From assembly GCA_018818465.1 (NCBI GenBank), contig JAHIRU010000019.1, positions 1-6,334 on the forward strand: a stretch of 6,334 nucleotides of DNA, in the 5' to 3' direction. Both the position numbers and the translations under genes were made by a program. The stretch is from Nanobdellota archaeon. GTDB taxonomy: Archaea > Aenigmatarchaeota > Aenigmatarchaeia > QMZP01. The stretch's first letter is position 1; every line of letters begins with the position of its first letter. Of this stretch, positions 1-5,341 are shown piece after piece. The notes under the pieces are model-generated. The model searched no databases. It saw nothing but the letters and a program-made list of their open reading frames with translations, and was not told the DNA's origin.

Positions 1-8
1 AAGAATTT

Positions 9-34
9 ATATTAAAAGGTTTCAATATTAAAAG
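9..34. repeat. 10-bp direct repeat in leader region
   Basis: The 10-mer ATATTAAAAG occurs at 9-18 and again at 25-34, 16 bases apart, in the AT-rich region before the first gene. It lies about 40-65 bases upstream of the proposed TATA box at 76-83, so it could be a regulator site, but AT-rich 10-mers recur easily by chance. I see no coding potential in bases 1-105. Confidence 0.25.
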
Positions 35-75
35 CTTTTTGCTTTCGTTCAGTCAAAGAACGTTTCTAAAAGCAA

Positions 76-83
76 TTTATTAT
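76..83 (+). promoter_or_regulatory. TATA-like box of the SpoIIM-family gene
   Basis: TTTATTAT is centred at about 79.5, some 26 bases before the ATG at 106, and has a purine-rich BRE-like stretch (TAAAAGCAA) just upstream. This is normal archaeal TATA-to-start spacing, so the transcript would begin at or next to the start codon (leaderless). There is no GGTG-type ribosome site in front of the ATG, which agrees. Inferred by eye only. Confidence 0.5.
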
Positions 84-105
84 CCCCTATCACTAATTAT
101 AATAT

Positions 106-939
106 ATGCTCGAATCTTTGATTAATTTTGAAGAAATGCAGAACAAACCCCATTTAATATTTATATGGACCGTGATACTATCAAGTGTTGCTATACTATT
201 TAGTGCGCAGTTATCATATGTTGTACAGTCTTCAGGTGTTCTGTTCAACTTGAGCGGAATTTTTGCTGTAATGTTTACAATTATACCAGCGATATTTTTC
301 TTTACAATGTTGATAAAAAGGCGTGAAAGAGAAGAGGAAAAAGCAATAGAAAAACACTACCAAAAGAGTTTCTGGAACAAGCACAGCAAAGATATTATAA
401 TGTTTCTTGTTTTCTTTTTTGGAGTCAGCATAACATTTGCTGTCTGGTCATTCTTCTTACCGCCTGATTTCTTTCAGGTTCAGCTGGTTAAAATAGGCCA
501 GATGAGAGGCACAGAAATTATAACAGGCAATTTGGTTGAAGGAGCCTTCATTAGCAACTTTTCAACAATCCTTCTAAACAATGCTCAGGTAATGGTCTTC
601 GCTTTTCTATTTTCCTTTATGTTTGGCGCAGGAGCAATCTTCATAATAGTATGGAATGCATCAATTCTTGGCGTATATATAGGCCAATATTCAAAGATGA
701 TGTGGAATATATCTGTATGGCAGATACCGTTGTCTCTTCTGTTCTTACCTCACGCGATACCTGAGATAGCAGGCTATATATGTGCAGCTCTTGCCGGTGG
801 ACTCATATCTGCAGCCATATTAAGGAAAAATAGTTCAAAGGTCTTCAAAACAATACTAATAGATAGCATGAAGATCTTTGCTTTAGGGTTGATACTAATT
901 CTGATTGGCGCAGGCATCGAATCGTTTGCTATTTTATAG
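106..939 (+). CDS. SpoIIM/DUF95-family integral membrane protein
   Basis: This 277-residue polytopic membrane protein matches the SpoIIM (stage II sporulation M, DUF95) family, which is widespread in archaea that do not sporulate. Hydrophobic segments lie near residues 18-36, 51-70, 97-117, 160-182, 222-240 and 250-272, with a charged cytosolic-type loop at 71-96 (KRREREEEK). Family-like signatures are the NN pair (158-159), FGAG (173-176), the WNASILG stretch (183-189) and LPHAIPE (214-220), matching the conserved PH..E element. Length is somewhat above a minimal family member. In Bacillus SpoIIM takes part in the engulfment complex; the archaeal role is unknown, and a membrane-remodelling or transport accessory role would be a guess. 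The start is supported by a TATA-like box 26 bases upstream. It appears to be a single-gene unit: the next gene has its own promoter. Confidence 0.85.
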   Translation: MLESLINFEEMQNKPHLIFIWTVILSSVAILFSAQLSYVVQSSGVLFNLSGIFAVMFTIIPAIFFFTMLIKRREREEEKAIEKHYQKSFWNKHSKDIIMFLVFFFGVSITFAVWSFFLPPDFFQVQLVKIGQMRGTEIITGNLVEGAFISNFSTILLNNAQVMVFAFLFSFMFGAGAIFIIVWNASILGVYIGQYSKMMWNISVWQIPLSLLFLPHAIPEIAGYICAALAGGLISAAILRKNSSKVFKTILIDSMKIFALGLILILIGAGIESFAIL

Positions 940-970
940 CGATTTTTCTGTAAAATATAACGTCAATCGC
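939..970. repeat. 6-bp inverted repeat between genes
   Basis: GCGATT at 939-944 is perfectly complementary to AATCGC at 965-970, with a 20-base AT-rich spacer. The left arm starts in the stop codon of the SpoIIM-family gene and the right arm ends just before the BRE-like sequence of the next promoter. It could be a weak termination hairpin, assisted by the T-run at 943-947, or an operator; the long loop makes chance plausible. Confidence 0.25.
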
Positions 971-989
971 CGAAAAGAATCTTTATATG
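971..989 (+). promoter_or_regulatory. BRE/TATA promoter of small membrane-protein operon
   Basis: A purine-rich BRE-like stretch (CGAAAAGAA, 971-979) is followed by the TATA-like box TTTATATG (982-989). A transcript starting about 26 bases past the box centre would begin near 1012, just before the Shine-Dalgarno site at 1014-1019, giving a short leader of about 14 bases. The same octamer TTTATATG recurs at 1736-1743 in front of the ferredoxin gene. Confidence 0.6.
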
Positions 990-1013
990 TGTCCTCGATT
1001 ATATATAAAAATA

Positions 1014-1019
1014 GGTGAT
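1014..1019 (+). promoter_or_regulatory. Shine-Dalgarno site that fixes the 1026 start
   Basis: GGTGAT is complementary to the 3' end of archaeal 16S rRNA and lies 6 bases before the ATG at 1026. It shows that 1026, rather than the in-frame ATG at 987, is the start: the latter overlaps the TATA box and precedes the expected transcription start. Confidence 0.75.
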
Positions 1020-1025
1020 AACAAA

Positions 1026-1385
1026 ATGGTCAATGCAGAATATGGACATTGGGCCTTTATTTTAGGTGTAATCATAGCAATAATCGCAGGACTAGCAATA
1101 GGAATGGTAGACACATTAACAGCAGGGTGGATAACATTTGTTCTGGTAATACTAGGTTTGATAGTAGGATTCATGAACATTAACGAAAAGGAAACACAGC
1201 CATTCTTGATAGCAACAATTGCACTTATGCTGGTAGGTACATCATTGGGCGGTTTAAACATCGCTTATGGAATTGGTACATACCTTACAAGCATAGTTGT
1301 TAACATAGCAGCTTTCGTAGCACCTGCAGCATTGTTGGTTACATTAAAGGCTATATACAAACTGGCAGCACGTCCAACAGTTTAA
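1026..1385 (+). CDS. Small four-helix membrane protein, unknown function
   Basis: This 119-residue protein is almost entirely hydrophobic. Predicted membrane segments are near residues 9-28, 34-51, 58-74 and 84-108. The only strongly polar loop is NINEKETQ (51-58), between segments 2 and 3, and the tail is short and basic (KAIYKLAARP). I recall similar short proteins (start ..AE.GHWAF, core LGLIVGFxNIxxKE) as recurrent hypothetical genes in DPANN archaea; that is memory, not a search result. The start at 1026 is chosen for its Shine-Dalgarno site; an upstream in-frame ATG at 987 lies inside the promoter. The next gene follows after 11 bases, so the two are almost certainly co-transcribed and may form a complex. 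Strong ribosome sites and a dedicated promoter suggest good expression. No catalytic motif is visible. Confidence 0.8.
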   Translation: MVNAEYGHWAFILGVIIAIIAGLAIGMVDTLTAGWITFVLVILGLIVGFMNINEKETQPFLIATIALMLVGTSLGGLNIAYGIGTYLTSIVVNIAAFVAPAALLVTLKAIYKLAARPTV

Positions 1386-1387
1386 TT

Positions 1388-1393
1388 GGTGAT
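1388..1393 (+). promoter_or_regulatory. Shine-Dalgarno site of second operon gene
   Basis: GGTGAT, identical to the site of the preceding gene, lies 3 bases before the ATG at 1397 and just after the TAA at 1383-1385. It supports independent initiation on a two-gene mRNA. Confidence 0.7.
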
Positions 1394-1396
1394 TAA

Positions 1397-1684
1397 ATGG
1401 TAGATGTAATCTATATAGTAGCTATATTATTAGCAGTGGTATTCCTTGAGTATGTCAAAGTCAGAGACGCAATGAATATATCATGGAAATTGTTAATAAT
1501 AACAGCGTTGATCCTTTTCCTATCCGGAACCTTTGAATTTGCTGTGTGGGCAGGACTTGGAATGGGTGAAATAATGCTATGGGGATCTTACATATTACAA
1601 TTAGCAGCATGGGTAATGCTACTAATCACAACCATTGTAGGCGCCTTAGAACTGTTTGGTATAATAAAAACGGGCTCAGTATAA
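1397..1684 (+). CDS. Small three-helix membrane protein, unknown function
   Basis: This 95-residue hydrophobic protein has predicted membrane segments near residues 3-20, 30-51 and 62-86. Charged residues are confined to the short loop EYVKVRD (18-24) and isolated acidic residues E47, E58 and E85 in or at the ends of hydrophobic segments. Acidic residues so placed can mean helix packing or ion passage, but nothing shows which. It begins 11 bases after the previous small membrane-protein gene, shares its Shine-Dalgarno design and ends inside a terminator hairpin, so it closes a two-gene operon. I do not recognise a named family. It is a real gene rather than a chance frame, given its ribosome site, operon position and clean membrane topology. 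Confidence 0.75.
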   Translation: MVDVIYIVAILLAVVFLEYVKVRDAMNISWKLLIITALILFLSGTFEFAVWAGLGMGEIMLWGSYILQLAAWVMLLITTIVGALELFGIIKTGSV

Positions 1685-1705
1685 AGCCCTTTTTTTTTCT
1701 TTTTT
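1672..1705 (+). terminator. Hairpin plus T-tract terminator
   Basis: GGGCT (1672-1676) pairs with AGCCC (1685-1689) around an 8-base loop, followed by a T-rich run at 1690-1705 broken by a single C. The stop codon TAA (1682-1684) is in the loop. The long T-run alone would terminate an archaeal RNA polymerase; the stem makes it resemble an intrinsic terminator. Confidence 0.75.
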
Positions 1706-1735
1706 ATTTTTATTCACGTTGGAATTACTGCTAGA

Positions 1736-1743
1736 TTTATATG
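1736..1743 (+). promoter_or_regulatory. TATA-like box of ferredoxin-reductase operon
   Basis: TTTATATG is centred at about 1739.5, some 26 bases before the ATG at 1766, so the operon mRNA is probably leaderless. No GGTG-type site precedes the ATG. The octamer is identical to the box at 982-989. Confidence 0.6.
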
Positions 1744-1765
1744 CATTTATGCAAAGTATTGTACT

Positions 1766-1942
1766 ATGATAGAGGTTAATAAGAACAAATGCTTGCGATG
1801 TGGTGGATGCATTAGTTTATGTGCAGTTTCTGCCTTAATGCTCACAGAGCATGGCATTAAATGTGATATAAACAAGTGCGTGAACTGTGAAGCATGCGTC
1901 AGGTTTTGTCCAGTTGATGCTTTAAAAATTAAGGACGAATAA
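1766..1942 (+). CDS. Small 2x[4Fe-4S] ferredoxin, likely partner of GGR
   Basis: This 58-residue gene is easily missed because of its size. It has two cysteine sets of the bacterial/archaeal ferredoxin type: C9-C12-C15-C19 and C38-C41-C44-C48. The second set is followed by the usual proline (CPVDA); the first is followed by alanine, and C33 is an extra cysteine. It should carry low-potential electrons in the cytosol. The next gene, a geranylgeranyl reductase, begins directly after its TAA, in the same reading frame. In Methanosarcina acetivorans a ferredoxin encoded beside the reductase supports full saturation of archaeal lipid chains, so the same pairing is likely here. Whether it also serves other enzymes cannot be told. 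The start is supported by a TATA-like box 26 bases upstream. Confidence 0.92.
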   Translation: MIEVNKNKCLRCGGCISLCAVSALMLTEHGIKCDINKCVNCEACVRFCPVDALKIKDE

Positions 1943-3136
1943 ATGTTGATGAAAAACGAATACGATGCTGTAGTTATAGGCGGTGGGCCAGCTGGTTCTG
2001 GCGCAGCGACAGCTGCAGCTAAAAACGGTTTAAGAGTGTTAATGATCGAGAAGCGCGCCGAAATTGGCTCTCCTAAAAGATGTGGCGAAGGTCTTTCAAA
2101 ATCAGCTGCAGAAAGAATGGGCATAAAGGAATCAGATCCTGCATGGGTCTGCCAAAACATAAAAGGCGCAACAGTTTATGCACCCAATGGTAAATTCGCC
2201 AGAGTTGATTTCCCAGATTCAGAAGGATGGGTTATAGAAAGAAAGATTTTTGATAAGAATCTTGCTAGAAAAGCAGCTGAAGCTGGCGCAACAGTTGTTT
2301 CAAAAACAGAAGCAATCTCGCTTCTGAAAGAAAATGATAAAATTATTGGCGTAAGAATAAAACATCAAGATGAAGAAATGGATGTGAAAGCAAAGATAAT
2401 TATAGCAGCAGACGGTGTTGAATCAAAAATTGCCAGAGAAGCTGGCATAAACACAACACTAAAGCATGAGGATATAGCTTCTGCTGCACAGTATGAGATG
2501 GCTAATGTTGATGTTGATCAGGACAGATTAGAGCTTTATTTTGGAAACGAAATAGCAGGGGGAGGGTATGTCTGGATCTTTCCAAAAGGAGGAAAGAATG
2601 CCAATGTAGGCATCGGCGTCCGCAAACCTTTTGCAAAAAGAAAAGCGATAGAGTATCTTAATGATTTCATAAATTCTCATGAAAACCTGAAAAAAGGTTC
2701 TATAATAGAATTCAATACAGGAGGGGTTCCTGTAGGTGCGATAATGAAGAACATGGTCACTGATAACTTCATAGTTGCCGGCGACGCCGCTCATCAAGTT
2801 AATCCTATACATGGAGGCGGCATATCAGAAAGTTATGTCGGCGGACGCATCGCAGGTGAAATCGCTGCAGAGGCGATAAAAAAAGACAACACATCAAAAG
2901 AGTTCTTGTCAAAATACAACGATATCTGGTGGAATGAACGCGGAGAGAAGCTGCAAAAAATCGAAAAACTAAGAAAAGTTGTAGAATCACTAAAGGATGA
3001 TGATCTTAACTGGTTAGCAGATCATCTGAAGGGCGAAGATTTAGTTGAATTGTCAAAAGCAAACAAATTCAAATTCTTGGCAGAAATAATGATGAAAAGG
3101 CCAAGCTTGCTGCTTTTAGCTAGGAAGCTGATTTAG
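1943..3136 (+). CDS. Geranylgeranyl reductase (archaeal lipid saturation flavoenzyme)
   Basis: This 397-residue FAD enzyme belongs to the geranylgeranyl/digeranylgeranylglycerophospholipid reductase family, which hydrogenates the isoprenoid chains of archaeal ether lipids. In order it shows the Rossmann FAD site VVIGGGPAGSGAA (10-22) with the acidic ribose-binding residue E36, the RCGEGLS segment (46-52) with the family's conserved cysteine C47, the AADGVES motif (155-161), the YVWIFPKG motif followed by GIG (209-225), and the second FAD motif GDAAHQVNP (280-288) followed by GGG. Length is typical and no key residue is missing. An alternative start two codons in (1949) is equally possible. 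It directly follows the ferredoxin gene with no spacer, so translation is probably coupled and the ferredoxin is the likely electron donor. The exact lipid substrate cannot be read from sequence; some family members reduce other polyprenyl compounds. Confidence 0.93.
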   Translation: MLMKNEYDAVVIGGGPAGSGAATAAAKNGLRVLMIEKRAEIGSPKRCGEGLSKSAAERMGIKESDPAWVCQNIKGATVYAPNGKFARVDFPDSEGWVIERKIFDKNLARKAAEAGATVVSKTEAISLLKENDKIIGVRIKHQDEEMDVKAKIIIAADGVESKIAREAGINTTLKHEDIASAAQYEMANVDVDQDRLELYFGNEIAGGGYVWIFPKGGKNANVGIGVRKPFAKRKAIEYLNDFINSHENLKKGSIIEFNTGGVPVGAIMKNMVTDNFIVAGDAAHQVNPIHGGGISESYVGGRIAGEIAAEAIKKDNTSKEFLSKYNDIWWNERGEKLQKIEKLRKVVESLKDDDLNWLADHLKGEDLVELSKANKFKFLAEIMMKRPSLLLLARKLI

Positions 3137-3154
3137 ATAGGCTTAAAAAATTTA

Positions 3155-3162
3155 CTTATAAA
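3155..3162 (+). promoter_or_regulatory. Possible TATA-like box of the 3181 gene
   Basis: CTTATAAA lies in an AT-rich stretch about 22 bases before the ATG at 3181, after a poly-A run that could act as BRE. The spacing is short and other AT-rich octamers nearby fit as well. GGTG at 3172-3175 could be a partial Shine-Dalgarno site, so leaderless and leadered starts are both open. Confidence 0.35.
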
Positions 3163-3180
3163 TATTATTTAGGTGTTAAA

Positions 3181-3444
3181 ATGAAAAATCAAAAACATAT
3201 TAGAGAAGAATTAAAAGATGCCCCAGAATTTGCTGAGAAATTAATAGAAAAATATGGTGATAATATCGAAGTTGATAAATCTTATTCTGTTGGTTCTATA
3301 TTATCTGTTGAACCAACAGAAACAAGATATGTGCATTTCTCTTCTAATGGACGAAAAATAGGTGTCTATACAGAGGATATTTCTATTGACGGATCATTCA
3401 ATCAAACATTTAATGATAAACCATTAAATAAAGTTATTTTGTGA
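3181..3444 (+). CDS. Hypothetical 87-residue soluble protein
   Basis: I do not recognise this protein. It has a charged, probably helical first third (residues 1-30, rich in E and K) and then a beta-type region (33-87) with alternating short hydrophobic stretches (YSVGSILSVE, TRYVHFSS, KIGVYTED). There is no signal peptide, membrane segment, cysteine or metal motif. It could be a small alpha+beta domain, but no function is suggested. Its end overlaps the end of the opposite-strand gene at 3434-3859 by 11 bases. It lies 44 bases after the geranylgeranyl reductase on the same strand, so read-through from that operon is possible, although an AT-rich promoter-like stretch precedes it. Confidence 0.6.
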   Translation: MKNQKHIREELKDAPEFAEKLIEKYGDNIEVDKSYSVGSILSVEPTETRYVHFSSNGRKIGVYTEDISIDGSFNQTFNDKPLNKVIL

Positions 3445-3859
3445 TTACATACTCAGTGAAATCATCGCCGTCCCAGAAGTGTTTTGTGTTTTCGTATCTC
3501 CATTCGTCCCCGAGCAGGTATCTGACTTTGAATGCTATGTAGGTGTCGTCTAGTTTTTTATGATATACATAACCTTTCAAACCAGGGAACGGATCGGTAT
3601 GGAATTGATAAATTATTTTGTTCTCAGAAATCTCTGGGAACTCCACATAGAGACCAACGCTTTCGTCCCTTTCTTTTAAAACTCTTGCAAAATCTTGAAC
3701 ATTACCCTTAGTGAAACCCATACTGTCATACGCAGCTCTAAGACCACGTTCTAATACCTTACTAAAAATATCTAATGCCTTATCTTCACTAAATTCTTCT
3801 TTAACAACTATGAAAAGGTTCTGGCATACTGTAAAAAAGGCCATATTATACTCTTTCAT
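3434..3859 (-). CDS. Hypothetical 141-residue protein, possibly ATC-hydrolase-like
   Basis: This minus-strand gene encodes a soluble protein with a helical first half (residues 10-65) and a beta-rich second half. Recognisable elements are YQFHTDPFPGLKG (84-96), an FKVRYLLGDEW strand-turn (110-120) and a terminal HFWDGDDFTEYVI (127-139). This order faintly resembles the L-2-amino-thiazoline-4-carboxylate hydrolase-like family, whose members end in a similar GDDxCEF-type motif; here the usual cysteines are absent, so the same chemistry should not be assumed. The start at 3859 is supported by a TATA-like box about 26 bases upstream on its strand (3888-3881). It is transcribed away from the SRP RNA and towards the 3181-3444 gene, overlapping its end by 11 bases. 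A second in-frame ATG lies five codons downstream. Gene reality is well supported, function is not. Confidence 0.7.
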   Translation of the reverse strand: MKEYNMAFFTVCQNLFIVVKEEFSEDKALDIFSKVLERGLRAAYDSMGFTKGNVQDFARVLKERDESVGLYVEFPEISENKIIYQFHTDPFPGLKGYVYHKKLDDTYIAFKVRYLLGDEWRYENTKHFWDGDDFTEYVITK

Positions 3860-3880
3860 AAGTAGAGTTTATATCAAAAC

Positions 3881-3888
3881 ATTTAAAT
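3881..3888. promoter_or_regulatory. Palindromic TATA-like box between divergent genes
   Basis: ATTTAAAT is its own reverse complement. Its centre (3884.5) is 25.5 bases from the proposed SRP RNA 5' base (3910) and 25.5 bases from the first base of the minus-strand start codon (3859). BRE-like A-rich sequence flanks both sides: ATCAAAAC on the left for the SRP RNA, and GCAAAGG, read on the minus strand, on the right for the protein gene. One TBP site may therefore serve both directions. Inference from spacing only. Confidence 0.5.
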
Positions 3889-3909
3889 ATCCTTTGCTTA
3901 TTTTATATT

Positions 3910-4178
3910 GGGACTAGACCGGGGAGTTAGGCGTTCCCTGTAAGCGCAAACCGCCTTCATGGCGCGGTCGAAGCTTGAGGGCGATGCTGACTGGTAGTTG
4001 CGGCCCTTACTTTCGACGTAGAAGCTCTGCCCTATAGGATTGTTGTTATGGTGAACCGAGTCAGGACAGGGATGTAGCAGCTCTAAGCTGTTTCATCAGT
4101 GCTTGTAGGATTCACAGAGTGGAGGAGAAGGTGTGGTTAACCGTTTCTGTTGGACAGTATCCACCAATGGCGTGTCCC
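3910..4178 (+). ncRNA. ffs: Signal recognition particle RNA (archaeal type)
   Basis: This is the RNA core of the SRP, which targets nascent membrane and secreted proteins. The Alu domain shows ACCGGGGAGTTAGGCG, then CCCTGTAA, AAACCGCC and GGTCGAAGC, aligning segment by segment with known archaeal 7S RNAs. The S domain has GGTGAACCGAGTCAGG and GTAGCAGCTCTAA around the helix 8 tip. The SRP54-binding tetraloop is GGGA (4069-4072), a GNRA loop closed by an ACA/TGT stem (4066-4068 with 4073-4075). The ends pair (GGGAC 3910-3914 with GTCCC 4174-4178), and part of helix 5 is seen as GATGCTG (3983-3989) with CAGTATC (4155-4161, one G-U pair). At about 269 bases it is shorter than the usual near-300 of archaeal SRP RNAs. 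I could not place helix 6 with confidence. Ends may be off by a few bases. Confidence 0.93.
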
Positions 4179-4189
4179 TTTATTTTTTT
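4179..4189 (+). terminator. T-rich terminator of SRP RNA
   Basis: TTTATTTTTTT directly follows the closing 3' strand of the SRP RNA. An uninterrupted T-run is a standard archaeal termination signal and marks the RNA's 3' end. Between here and the next gene at 4313 I see nothing beyond that gene's promoter. Confidence 0.65.
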
Positions 4190-4283
4190 AATCGACTTTT
4201 CCGGGTTTGAAAGTATGGTATATAGCTTTTAACAATCATGAATTTATCTCTATGAAACAATAAATAATTAACGAATGGAAAAG

Positions 4284-4289
4284 TATTTA
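4284..4289 (+). promoter_or_regulatory. TATA-like box of the 4313 gene
   Basis: TATTTA, preceded by the purine-rich GGAAAAG, is centred about 26 bases before the ATG at 4313, fitting a leaderless transcript. GTGATT at 4303-4308 resembles a Shine-Dalgarno core, so a slightly earlier transcription start cannot be excluded. Confidence 0.4.
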
Positions 4290-4312
4290 CTGATTCAGCA
4301 ATGTGATTAAAA

Positions 4313-5272
4313 ATGAGATTCCAAAGATTGATTTGTGTCTTACTGTTTTTTATAGCTGGATTTTTCTTGTTGGCTAGCCTTGGTTTATTGATAACGGGTG
4401 AAATTTTTATAGGCAGGATTGTGCTTTTGGTAATGTTACCTATAGCTGTATTCATCTTCCGTTCAAAAGGAAAACTGATGAAAACGCTTAGCATAGTGAT
4501 TTTCATTGCAATATGTCTGGGACTGTTTTTCAGCGCCTTTTTTATGGAAAAAGTTTCAGGTGATGAGATGGATCAAATATTATCAAGAACTGATCCTTTA
4601 ATTGATAACTTTCTGGAAAACTATAACACGCTAAATTTTAGTGCAATAGCAAAGAACTTCAGCGAGAGTCTTAAGGAACTTTTTTCAGAAGAACAGGCAA
4701 CACAGATTCACAATATGTTTGGTAATTATGTTTCCAAAAAAGAGCCGGATGTGCATAAGCAAGGAGATATGATTCATCTGTCTTATGAAATTAAATTTGA
4801 AAAAATCGATGCTGTTTTGAATGTTAACATCCTAAAAGATGGAGAAGTTTATTTAATTAACGGCCTGTCTTTTAATTATGATCAAGGAGCTCTTGATAGC
4901 GACAAATCAGCAACAAACATAGGTGGAATTAATCCTATTAACATTTCAATTGAATCAAAAGTTATGCTTGAAAGCATAGAAACCAGCGAAGGAATCTTTA
5001 TGCCAGGCGAAGGTAATTTATTTTTAATATTCAATATAACAGCAAAAAACAATAACGATAAGACAACTGATCTTGTTGGTTTCAAATTTAAAATTGAAAA
5101 TACATATTTTGGAATGATTGACTTTGATTTTTATCCAAATCTAAAAGAATTCTGCAAACCCATCGAGTTAGGAACAATGGAATCAAGTGAAAAAAGAGAT
5201 GGATGCGTGATATTTATTTTGAAAAAAGACAATATAGAAGGCAATATCACAGCTGATGTAAAAGAATCTTAA
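4313..5272 (+). CDS. Membrane protein with exposed DUF3887/DUF4352-like region
   Basis: This 319-residue protein has three N-terminal membrane segments (about 5-27, 31-49, 58-77) followed by a large soluble region. Residues 84-190 look like a DUF3887/NTF2-type domain: helices around LIDNFLENYN and LKELFSEEQATQIHNMFG, then strands (MIHLSYEIKF, AVLNVNIL, EVYLINGLSF). Residues 210-316 look like a DUF4352-type immunoglobulin-like domain, with NLFLIFNITAKNNNDKTT, the strand VGFKFKIE, and the KPIELGTMESSEKRDG and CVIFILKK segments. C281 and C298 could form a disulfide, and five N-x-S/T sequons (N108, N115, N210, N241, N311) fit an exterior location, though topology is not proven. Such domains are common on cell-surface proteins, and their roles are largely unknown. 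Domain names are by eye and tentative. The gene appears monocistronic, lying after the SRP RNA and 69 bases before the tethered protease gene. Confidence 0.7.
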   Translation: MRFQRLICVLLFFIAGFFLLASLGLLITGEIFIGRIVLLVMLPIAVFIFRSKGKLMKTLSIVIFIAICLGLFFSAFFMEKVSGDEMDQILSRTDPLIDNFLENYNTLNFSAIAKNFSESLKELFSEEQATQIHNMFGNYVSKKEPDVHKQGDMIHLSYEIKFEKIDAVLNVNILKDGEVYLINGLSFNYDQGALDSDKSATNIGGINPINISIESKVMLESIETSEGIFMPGEGNLFLIFNITAKNNNDKTTDLVGFKFKIENTYFGMIDFDFYPNLKEFCKPIELGTMESSEKRDGCVIFILKKDNIEGNITADVKES

Positions 5273-5306
5273 CTATGAGATTGTGTTTAAGCTTTCTCTT
5301 TACAAA

Positions 5307-5313
5307 TTTATTA
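5307..5313 (+). promoter_or_regulatory. TATA-like box of the protease gene
   Basis: TTTATTA, following TTTACAAA, is centred about 32 bases before the ATG at 5342, implying a leader of only a few bases. No Shine-Dalgarno sequence is seen. The motif is nearly the same as the box at 76-83. Confidence 0.4.
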
Positions 5314-5341
5314 GTGAACAACCAATCATTAAATAATCGCT

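Noticed and set aside
46..62. Possible hairpin CGTTC/GAACG with a 7-base loop
   Set aside because: The stem is only 5 bp, with no T-run after it and no gene end visible upstream, so chance is the simpler explanation.
987..1025. N-terminal extension of the four-helix membrane protein from the ATG at 987
   Set aside because: It overlaps the TATA-like box and lies before the inferred transcription start; the Shine-Dalgarno site belongs to the ATG at 1026.
983..1261. Minus-strand open frame of 92 codons
   Set aside because: It is antisense to the small membrane-protein gene, has no promoter or ribosome site that I can see, and its composition mirrors the hydrophobic sense frame.
1747..2160. Minus-strand open frame of 137 codons over the ferredoxin and the start of the reductase
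   Set aside because: The sense strand encodes two motif-complete proteins here; the antisense product shows no recognisable domain.
2528..2990. Two minus-strand frames inside the geranylgeranyl reductase
   Set aside because: They are shadows of a coding region with strong family motifs.
3711..3917. Plus-strand frame of 68 codons running into the SRP RNA
   Set aside because: It is antisense to the 141-residue gene and crosses the shared promoter and the RNA 5' end.
3910..4178. Alternative reading of this region as tRNA, RNase P RNA or a riboswitch
   Set aside because: The Alu-domain and helix 8 segments match SRP RNA in order; no tRNA cloverleaf or RNase P consensus was seen.
4180..4506. 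Minus-strand frame of 108 codons between the SRP RNA and the 4313 gene
   Set aside because: Its N-terminal half is antisense to the membrane segments of the 4313 gene, and the rest covers its promoter and the SRP terminator.
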